From Candidatus Woesearchaeota archaeon (GTDB lineage Archaea; Nanobdellota; Nanobdellia; Woesearchaeales; GW2011-AR4): a DNA stretch of 11,260 nt. The position numbers and the translations under genes were made by a program. The notes below the pieces were generated by a model, which searched no databases, was not told where the DNA came from, and worked only from the letters and a program-made list of their open reading frames with translations. The stretch is from contig JAGVXR010000011.1 in the NCBI GenBank assembly GCA_018303645.1, forward strand, positions 1 through 11,260, read 5' to 3'. Of this stretch, positions 6,236 to 11,260 are shown one piece after another; the first letter of the stretch is position 1, and every line of letters starts with the position of its first letter.

Positions 6236-6814
6236 ATGTATCAAAAAGGAAACAATAAAATTATTTTAGCATTATTTTTAGGGGATTACTCCAAGCAATT
6301 TTATTTAAGAGAAATAAGCAAATTGACCAGGATACCGCTCAAAACAACCCATAGGCTGGTTTCAAGCCTTGAAAAGGATAAAATACTAAAAAGTACAGTA
6401 AGCGGCAAAAATAAATACTTTAAGCTAAATTTTGGCAATCCTCAAACTAAGCTTTGCTTACTTGAAGCAGAAATATATAAAACTTCCATTTTTATCGGTG
6501 AATATCCATTGTTTAAAACATTTTTGAAAGAACTGAGTACTAGCAGCTTATTAATAGTTTTTGGAAGCTTTGCCAAATTTAAGGCAGAGAAAGATTCAGA
6601 TTTGGATTTACTGGTAGTATTAAAAAGAAAAGAAGATTTGCCTTTCTATTTATTAGGCTACAATATACATAAAGTTGAATTGTTAGAGAAAAATTTTATA
6701 AAGGCTATAGAAAATAATGAAACTTTGATTAGAGAGATAGCAGAAAATCATATAATACTAAATGACCATTCATTTTATGTTAACATTATGTGGAGTTTTT
6801 ATGGGCGAAGATAA
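6236..6814 (+). CDS. Winged-helix/nucleotidyltransferase (MNT) protein
   Basis: The 192-residue protein joins an N-terminal winged helix-turn-helix (about 5-66) to a minimal nucleotidyltransferase fold (about 85-192). The first includes FYLREISKLTRIPLKTTHRLVSSLE as recognition helices and a KNKYFKLN wing. The MNT motif GSFAKFKAEKDSDLD (G110, S111 to D122 and D124) is a perfect GSx10DxD, so metal and nucleotide binding residues are present. A C-terminal KVELLEKNFIKAIENNE segment fits the rest of the MNT domain. In MNT/HEPN toxin-antitoxin modules (type VII) the MNT protein neutralises the HEPN partner by adding AMP; here the added winged helix suggests it also represses its own promoter, which is inference. 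The last 14 nt overlap the HEPN gene. It is A+T-rich with many TTA and AAA codons, unlike the translation genes. Confidence 0.8.
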   Translation: MYQKGNNKIILALFLGDYSKQFYLREISKLTRIPLKTTHRLVSSLEKDKILKSTVSGKNKYFKLNFGNPQTKLCLLEAEIYKTSIFIGEYPLFKTFLKELSTSSLLIVFGSFAKFKAEKDSDLDLLVVLKRKEDLPFYLLGYNIHKVELLEKNFIKAIENNETLIREIAENHIILNDHSFYVNIMWSFYGRR

Positions 6815-7271
6815 AATTAAATGGTGTTTTAAATTAAAAGATGGCTTAAAGATAGTAGAGCCAAATGAAAGATTAGCAAAATCTTATCTTGAAGAAGCCA
6901 AATTGTCATTAGCAAGAGCTGATAAGGACTTTCAAGACGGAGATCTCCTTTGGACTACTGTTGTTATTTATTATGCTGAATATTATGCATTGTACTCGTT
7001 TCTTCAAAGGATTGGTGTAAAGTGTGAAAATCATTTTTGCTCTATTTTGGCTGTGACATTACTTTTAGGAGAAGAAAAAACAAATACAATAAATCATCAT
7101 AAAGGCAAAAGGATAGATGCACAATACTATATGAAAGTTGGAAAAGAAGAGGACGTGAAGAAAATGCTTCAAGAAGCAAAGGTATTTATTTCAATGTTCG
7201 ATGATATTGTTGCAAACCTAAACGAAATAGAAATGAATGATTACAGACTAAACTTTAAAAAGTTAAAATAA
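6801..7271 (+). CDS. HEPN domain protein, partner of the MNT protein
   Basis: This 156-residue all-helical protein looks like a HEPN domain. Long helices cover about 22-44 (NERLAKSYLEEAKLSLARADKD) and 48-70 (LWTTVVIYYAEYYALYSFLQR), a short helix follows, then KGKRIDAQYYM (about 101-111), and a last helix. HEPN RNases carry Rx4-6H; here the matching place is R104-IDAQ-Y109, so the histidine is replaced by tyrosine, as in several archaeal HEPN groups of uncertain RNase activity. Start: a GGAG at 6792-6795 lies 5 nt before the ATG at 6801 (MGEDKIKW), a good Shine-Dalgarno, and this ATG overlaps the MNT gene end by 14 nt. An in-frame ATG at 6762 would give 13 extra, unconvincing residues. The tandem arrangement points to a toxin-antitoxin or related conflict module. 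Confidence 0.72.
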   Translation: MGEDKIKWCFKLKDGLKIVEPNERLAKSYLEEAKLSLARADKDFQDGDLLWTTVVIYYAEYYALYSFLQRIGVKCENHFCSILAVTLLLGEEKTNTINHHKGKRIDAQYYMKVGKEEDVKKMLQEAKVFISMFDDIVANLNEIEMNDYRLNFKKLK

Positions 7272-7313
7272 AGTGCCAAACTCAATGTTTATAAATAAGA
7301 TAAATTTTACCAT

Positions 7314-7354
7314 AAATTTAAAAAACAATTGTATTTAGGAAGTAAAAAGGTGGT
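7314..7354 (+). promoter_or_regulatory. Promoter and strong SD of the enolase operon
   Basis: AAATTTAAAA (7314-7323) could serve as TATA box with initiation near 7344. An earlier TTTATAAATA (7288-7297) is an alternative. The leader contains AAGGTGGT (7347-7354), a strong archaeal Shine-Dalgarno about 5 nt before the TTG at 7360. This is the clearest SD in the window and supports the unusual TTG start. Confidence 0.55.
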
Positions 7355-7359
7355 AATTT

Positions 7360-8733
7360 TTGGGCTATAAAATAAGAAAAATAAAGGCAAGGGAAGTTCT
7401 TGATTCAAGGGGAAACCCGACTATAGAGGTAGGCTTAAAGACGGATTCCTGCTGCGCAAGGGCAATCGTGCCGAGCGGCGCGTCAACCGGAGTACACGAA
7501 GCATTGGAATTAAGGGACGGCAACAAAAAGAGATACCTTGGCAAAGGCGTCCTGAAAGCAGCGAATAACGTCAATAAAATAATATCAAAAAAAATTATAG
7601 GCTTTGATTGCAGAAAGCAAAGGGAAATTGACAATGCTTTGATAGAGCTTGACGGGACAGAAAACAAGTCAAGGCTCGGCGCAAATGCTATTCTTGGGGT
7701 TTCAATGGCAGCCTGCAAGGCAGGTGCCCTCTGCTCAGACAAAAAATTGTATGAGCATATCCAAAAAATGTCAAGCGCCAAAAAAATGCTGCTTCCAATC
7801 CCGCAGATGAATGTCATAAACAGCGGCAGGCATGCCGGCATTGAGAATGACATACAGGAGCATATGATAATGCCTGTCGGATTTAAAAAATTCAGCGATG
7901 CTTTAAGGGCTGGCGTTGAAACTTACCATGCCTTAAAAAACATTTTAAAGAAGAAATACGGCGCTAAGTCTATACTGCTGGGCGACGAAGGCGGCTTTGC
8001 GCCCCCAATCGAAAATGTTGAGGGAAGATTAGAGTTGTTATTGAAGGCAATTGGCGAAGCTGGCTACAGCGGCAAGATAAAGCTTGCCTTGGACTGCGCG
8101 GCATCTGAATTCTTCGACGATAATGTCGGAAATCAAAGACGTCGAGAATCAAAGATTCTCGGGTTGTCCGAGACAAAGTCTCGGCAATTTCCGAGCATTT
8201 CCAAAAACCTAAAGGTTTTTGATAAAAAAGGAATTTATAAAATCCTAAATAAAAAATACAGCCAAGGGCGATTAGTTGATTTTTACAAAAGTCTGGAAAA
8301 AAGATATCCAGTCATTTCCATAGAAGATGGCATGTCGCAAGATGACTGGGATGGATGGGATTTATTGAACAGGGAACTGGGCAAAAAAATCCAGATTGTC
8401 GGGGATGATTTGCTCGTGACCAATATCCTGCGTATTAAAAAAGCATTAAATGAGAATGCCTGCAATGCTTTACTGCTGAAAGTAAACCAGATTGGAACAG
8501 TAACTGAAGCAATTGATGCAGCATCAATCGCTTTCAAAAACAAGTGGAATGTTATAGTGAGCCACAGAAGCGGGGAAACAGAAGATAGTTTTATTGCTGA
8601 TTTATGTGTTGGGATTGGCGCAAATCAATGCAAGTTCGGGGCGCCTGCAAGAAGCGAGCGTACTGCAAAATACAACAGGCTCCTTAAAATAGAGGAAAAG
8701 CAGGGTAACAAGGCGAAGTTTGCTGAATTCTAA
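7360..8733 (+). CDS. eno: Enolase (phosphopyruvate hydratase) with an in-frame palindromic insertion
   Basis: Enolase converts 2-phosphoglycerate to phosphoenolpyruvate in glycolysis and gluconeogenesis. The protein has the N-terminal AREVLDSRGNPTIEV and the substrate loop SGASTGVHEALELRD. Catalytic and metal residues visible are His158, Glu167, Glu210 (LGDEGGFAPP), Asp245, Glu322 (SIEDG), Asp349 (VGDD), Lys374 (LLLKVNQIGT), His402-Arg403-Ser404 (SHRSGETED) and Lys425. At 457 residues it is longer than the usual 415-435. The excess lies at about 255-289, straight after ASEFF, where other enolases have only a short surface hairpin; the DNA there is a nested palindrome. The TTG start is backed by AAGGTGGT. 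The next gene begins 1 nt after the stop. The N-S-G-R-H-A variant of the usual NGG.HA motif is a small oddity. Confidence 0.93.
   Translation: MGYKIRKIKAREVLDSRGNPTIEVGLKTDSCCARAIVPSGASTGVHEALELRDGNKKRYLGKGVLKAANNVNKIISKKIIGFDCRKQREIDNALIELDGTENKSRLGANAILGVSMAACKAGALCSDKKLYEHIQKMSSAKKMLLPIPQMNVINSGRHAGIENDIQEHMIMPVGFKKFSDALRAGVETYHALKNILKKKYGAKSILLGDEGGFAPPIENVEGRLELLLKAIGEAGYSGKIKLALDCAASEFFDDNVGNQRRRESKILGLSETKSRQFPSISKNLKVFDKKGIYKILNKKYSQGRLVDFYKSLEKRYPVISIEDGMSQDDWDGWDLLNRELGKKIQIVGDDLLVTNILRIKKALNENACNALLLKVNQIGTVTEAIDAASIAFKNKWNVIVSHRSGETEDSFIADLCVGIGANQCKFGAPARSERTAKYNRLLKIEEKQGNKAKFAEF
8122..8199. repeat. Nested palindromic element inserted in enolase
   Basis: Three stems nest here. 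Outer: 8122-8133 (AATGTCGGAAAT) pairs with 8187-8199 (ATTTCCGAGCATT) over 12 bp with one bulge at 8195. Inner hairpin 1: CGAGAATC (8143-8150), loop AAA, GATTCTCG (8154-8161). Inner hairpin 2: TTG-T-CCGAGAC (8164-8174), loop AAA, GTCTCGGCAA (8178-8187), with T8167 bulged; A8187 is claimed by both this and the outer stem. The two inner hairpins share the AAA loop. The shape suggests a mobile palindromic element, comparable in principle to Rickettsia palindromic elements found inside genes. Its mobility is inference. Confidence 0.65.
8202..8221. repeat. Third perfect hairpin beside the enolase insertion
   Basis: CAAAAACC (8202-8209), loop TAAA, GGTTTTTG (8214-8221) form a perfect 8-bp hairpin immediately after the nested palindrome. 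It lies in the extra coding segment and could be part of the same element or a separate A+T-rich unit. Confidence 0.5.
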
Positions 8734-8734
8734 A

Positions 8735-9544
8735 ATGAAAAAGCCGATTATTACTTTAACAAGTGATTTTGGTGTGCAAAGCCAGGGTGTTGGAATAATG
8801 GAGGCTGTTGCACTCAAGATTAACCCAAATGCCAATGTAATCCATTTAATGCACGGCTTGCCGGATTTCAATTTATTTTATGCCGCAAGAACAATGGAAA
8901 CCGTAAGCTGTTTGCCTGTCGGCTGCCATGTTTGCGTTGTCGACCCCGGCGTAGGAACAAAACGAAAGCCCATAATAATTAAAACATGCAGAGGGGATTT
9001 TTTAGTCGGTCCTGATAATGGCGTGCTTATTCCGGCAACAAGATTTTTAGGCGGCATAAAAAAGGCTGTCGGGATAACAAATGAAAAATATATGAAAAAG
9101 CCAGTTTCTCCGATATTTCATGGAAGGGATATTTTTACTCCGGCGGCAGCGCACCTTTCAAGAGGCGTTAAAATAGAAGAATTTGGAAAAGAACTCAATC
9201 CAAAAAGCCTTGCCAAGGCTCCTTATGAAGAAGCTGAAATAAAAGGTAATGAGATTCATGCAAAAGTCATATCAATAAATAAATTTGGCTCTTTGCACTT
9301 AAACATTAGGCAAGTCGAATGGCATAAATTTAGAGTTAAACTCAAAGACGAGATAATTTTAAAATTCAAAAATAAGCCTGTTAAAGTGCCTTACGCAGTA
9401 ACTTTTGGCGATGTGGAAAAAGGAAAGCCATTAATAATTAAAGATGATTATGGAAGAATGGAAATTGCATTGAATCAAGATTCATTCAAGAATAAATATA
9501 AAGTTGAAATTGGTTATGATATTATAATAAAGAAAATAAAATGA
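8735..9544 (+). CDS. SAM hydrolase (adenosine-forming), DUF62/SAM hydroxide adenosyltransferase family
   Basis: Enzymes of this family split S-adenosylmethionine with water into adenosine and methionine; related halogenases use chloride or fluoride instead. The 269-residue protein opens MKKPIITLTSDFG with the substrate-binding Asp11. VVDPGVG follows, then GPDNGVL (92-98) and FHGRDIFTPAAAHLSRG (128-144). The water-activating triad of the hydrolase branch is in place as Asp70, Arg77 (DPGVGTKR) and His129, which argues against a halogenase. The C-terminal domain (about 160-269) is beta-rich, with FGSLHLNI near its start. The ATG at 8735 is preferred over an in-frame TTG at 8720 inside enolase because the family starts close to the TLTSDFG strand. 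It is 1 nt after enolase, and its TGA overlaps the mutase ATG. Why SAM hydrolase sits between two glycolytic genes is unknown. Confidence 0.9.
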   Translation: MKKPIITLTSDFGVQSQGVGIMEAVALKINPNANVIHLMHGLPDFNLFYAARTMETVSCLPVGCHVCVVDPGVGTKRKPIIIKTCRGDFLVGPDNGVLIPATRFLGGIKKAVGITNEKYMKKPVSPIFHGRDIFTPAAAHLSRGVKIEEFGKELNPKSLAKAPYEEAEIKGNEIHAKVISINKFGSLHLNIRQVEWHKFRVKLKDEIILKFKNKPVKVPYAVTFGDVEKGKPLIIKDDYGRMEIALNQDSFKNKYKVEIGYDIIIKKIK

Positions 9545-10287
9545 TAAAGCTCGTATTATTAAGGCACGGGCAGAGCACTTGGAACAAGGAAAACAGGTTT
9601 ACAGGCTGGACTGATGTGCCTTTGACAAAACAGGGAGTTGAAGAAGCAAAAAAGGCAGGAAAATTTCTAAATGAAAGTAGATATAATTTTGACATTGTAT
9701 TTACATCAGTGCTTAAAAGAGCCACTGACACGACTGATATTGTTCTCAAGGAAATGAAAATAAAGCCGAAAATAGAAAAAAGCTGGCGCCTGAATGAAAG
9801 GCACTATGGTACATTGCAGGGCTTGAATAAGGCAGAGATGGCTGCAAAGTACGGCGATGAGCAAGTATTAAAGTGGAGGAGAAGCTATGACATAAAGCCG
9901 CCTGCTTTGGATAAAAGCGACAAAAGATGGCCTGGCAACGATCCTTTATACAGGGATTTGGACAAAAAATTGCTGCCGCTTGCAGAGTCTTTAAAGGACA
10001 CAGTCAAAAGGGTTGCTCCATACTGGAAAAAAGAGATGCTGCCATTGGTTAAAAGCGGCAAAAAAGTGCTTGTATCAGCAAGCGGCAACAGCCTGAGGGC
10101 GCTTGTCAAGATTATTGACAATATTTCTGACAATGAAATTGTGGAGTTCAACATCCCAACAGGAATTCCGCTTGTATACGAGCTCGATGACAACTTAAAG
10201 CCCATAAAGCACTATTTTCTTGGAGACCCTAAGGAAATTGAAAAGAAGATTGCGGAAGTTGCAGCGCAGGGAAAGGCAAGGAAATAA
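9541..10287 (+). CDS. gpmA: 2,3-bisphosphoglycerate-dependent-type phosphoglycerate mutase; second catalytic His replaced
   Basis: dPGM interconverts 3- and 2-phosphoglycerate through a phosphohistidine. The 248-residue protein shows the full family layout: LLRHGQSTWNKENRFTGW with the phosphorylated His9 and Arg8, Arg60 in LKRATDT, Glu86 in LNERHYGTLQGLNK, the KWRRSYDIKPP segment, and IPTGIPLVYELD near the end. The expected AHGNSLRAL, holding the second catalytic histidine (His183/184 in E. coli), reads ASGNSLRAL. Base positions 10081-10083 are AGC, giving Ser181. All surrounding residues are intact, so this is a point substitution, not decay. Reduced or altered activity is inference. The gene overlaps the SAM hydrolase stop by ATGA and is the last gene of the operon. 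Archaea more often use the cofactor-independent mutase, so a bacterial-type origin is plausible. Confidence 0.92.
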   Translation: MIKLVLLRHGQSTWNKENRFTGWTDVPLTKQGVEEAKKAGKFLNESRYNFDIVFTSVLKRATDTTDIVLKEMKIKPKIEKSWRLNERHYGTLQGLNKAEMAAKYGDEQVLKWRRSYDIKPPALDKSDKRWPGNDPLYRDLDKKLLPLAESLKDTVKRVAPYWKKEMLPLVKSGKKVLVSASGNSLRALVKIIDNISDNEIVEFNIPTGIPLVYELDDNLKPIKHYFLGDPKEIEKKIAEVAAQGKARK

Positions 10288-10300
10288 TATTCACTTGATA

Positions 10301-10318
10301 GTTTTTTTGTATTTATTA
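10301..10318 (+). terminator. T-rich terminator after the enolase-mutase operon
   Basis: GTTTTTTTGTATTTATT follows the mutase stop by about 14 nt without a convincing hairpin. T-tracts of this kind are sufficient for archaeal RNA polymerase termination. Confidence 0.5.
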
Positions 10319-10339
10319 ATAAGTAGTAAAAATAGAAAG

Positions 10340-10348
10340 TTTTAAAAA
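10340..10348 (+). promoter_or_regulatory. TATA box of the last gene
   Basis: TTTTAAAAA is centred about 27 nt before the ATG at 10371, again the leaderless spacing. The ATG at 10348 lies in the box itself and is in another frame that soon stops. Confidence 0.5.
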
Positions 10349-10370
10349 TGGACATAACTAGCGAAATTAT

Positions 10371-11260
10371 ATGGAAACTTGGCAGTTTTATGCAACACGG
10401 GGTATAGTCAAGAGCTATAGGTTTGATAATTCACAAATTGAAAAAGGGCTTGAAATCGGGATATCCCCAGAAATAAAAATTAGCCACAAACATTTAACAG
10501 CCCCTATACAAAGAGATTTTGCTTTATACGGTAAAAGAATGGGCTTAAAAGAGCTTGAGTTGAGCGCTTCAATTGAGCCAAGCCCTGAAAATGTTGAGGA
10601 ATCATTATCAAGATTGAATCAGTATACAATTTGGGTAAGAGGCGCAAATGATATTGCTAATGAACGTTTGATAAATGCAATAAATTTTCATGTCGGCTCT
10701 GCGCAGGATTATGATTCTGAAAGAGAATATAAAAAAAGAACCAGAACTCCAAATGACTTCGCAACATTTGATGCTGAGGAATACCTAAAAAGATTAGATG
10801 CTTTAAAGGAATTCTATAAGCATGTAGACGAGCTAAGCTCAAAAAGCGGCATTACTGTTCTAGTTGAGAATATGCCAAACCCCAATTTTGCAAAGGCTGA
10901 AAGCTTAGAAGATAAGAAATCAAAATACAGGTATATTGATCGCTGGTCAGGGACTCGTTGGGTGCCAGAGTATTTTCAGCATGGAAGCATGGCTACATCA
11001 GGAGAGATAAACCATGTCTTGGGTGGAACTGGAATACAAATATGCTATGATATAGAACATTTGAATCAAACAATAGAATCTTCAAGCAGATATCCCAATG
11101 AGGGTAGTCTTGAATCGTTATTGGTGCATGAAGCGGAGTTATTTGAGAAATTTGGCTTGATTGTAAGGAAAGGAGAGACTCTGCGATTTAAGTCAAAGCT
11201 TGACATTGAACAGCAGATAACTGACTTTAGGAATCCTATAAAATCATCTCAAATCGGTGG
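10371..11260 (+). CDS. Possible TIM-barrel (xylose isomerase/AP endonuclease-like) protein, 3' end outside window
   Basis: An uninterrupted frame runs from the ATG at 10371 to the end of the window, about 296 codons, with no stop seen. It begins METWQFYATRGIVKSYRF. Features that suggest a sugar-phosphate isomerase/AP-endonuclease-like TIM barrel are the strand ends AINFHVGSAQDY (His and Gly as in metal sites), GITVLVENMPNPN (a Glu-Asn pair as in the ExN metal motif), and IQICYDIEHLNQTIE (Asp and His as in the DxxH motif). An insert rich in aromatic and charged residues (YRYIDRWSGTRWVPEYF) lies between the last two. The similarity is to patterns rather than to a specific family, so substrate and reaction are open. 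It has its own promoter and follows the operon terminator, so it is transcribed separately. Confidence 0.6.
   Translation, partial: METWQFYATRGIVKSYRFDNSQIEKGLEIGISPEIKISHKHLTAPIQRDFALYGKRMGLKELELSASIEPSPENVEESLSRLNQYTIWVRGANDIANERLINAINFHVGSAQDYDSEREYKKRTRTPNDFATFDAEEYLKRLDALKEFYKHVDELSSKSGITVLVENMPNPNFAKAESLEDKKSKYRYIDRWSGTRWVPEYFQHGSMATSGEINHVLGGTGIQICYDIEHLNQTIESSSRYPNEGSLESLLVHEAELFEKFGLIVRKGETLRFKSKLDIEQQITDFRNPIKSSQIG

Noticed and set aside
6762..6800. Upstream in-frame start for the HEPN protein
   Set aside because: It would deepen the overlap with the MNT gene and has no SD; the ATG at 6801 has GGAG at the proper distance.
7365..7853. Long open frame on the minus strand within enolase
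   Set aside because: It lies opposite a certain enolase gene, its product looks like unstructured hydrophobic sequence, and it has no promoter or SD. It is a shadow frame, as are the minus-strand frames over GINS, aIF2alpha, SAM hydrolase and the mutase.
8122..8221. CRISPR-like or terminator interpretation of the enolase hairpins
   Set aside because: There are no regularly spaced direct repeats with unique spacers and no T-tract after the stems, and the reading frame continues to a complete enolase C-terminus.

Overview
The window comes from an archaeon, most likely a DPANN lineage (Woesearchaeota/Pacearchaeota-like). The evidence is an archaeal information-processing cluster (Gins51-like GINS, eL44, eS27, aIF2alpha, Nop10, PAC2), archaeal TATA boxes of the TTTAAATA type about 25-28 nt upstream of many start codons (leaderless transcription), and the tail of an S-layer protein of the kind common in these lineages. 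The exact phylum is inference.

Layout. Positions 1-369 are the 3' end of an S-layer gene, followed by a hairpin/T-tract terminator. A small acidic orphan protein (497-781) converges on a radical SAM enzyme with a TRAM-like tail (817-2040, minus). From about 2148 to 5511 lies the conserved replication/translation block: GINS, eL44, a 397-bp gap with a G+C-rich structured candidate RNA, then eS27, aIF2alpha, Nop10 (57 aa) and PAC2, the last three joined by ATGA overlaps. Positions 5515-7271 are an A+T-rich accessory segment: an unrecognised 186-aa protein on the minus strand, then a winged-helix/nucleotidyltransferase plus HEPN pair resembling an MNT/HEPN toxin-antitoxin module. Positions 7360-10287 form a compact operon: enolase, SAM hydrolase (adenosine-forming, DUF62 family) and cofactor-dependent-type phosphoglycerate mutase. 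The window ends inside a gene for a possible TIM-barrel sugar-isomerase/AP-endonuclease-like protein.

How the genes work together. The central block serves replication initiation (GINS), the ribosome (eL44, eS27), initiation (aIF2alpha), H/ACA-guided pseudouridylation (Nop10) and probably proteasome assembly (PAC2). The enolase operon covers two consecutive glycolytic steps (3PG to 2PG to PEP) plus SAM turnover.

The two most notable points are in that operon. The enolase gene carries an in-frame, strongly palindromic insertion of about 80-100 bp (around 8122-8221) that adds roughly 35 residues in a variable loop while all recognisable catalytic residues remain. The phosphoglycerate mutase has serine (S181) where the family has its second catalytic histidine. 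The GC-rich block at about 3240-3366 is a candidate undescribed RNA.
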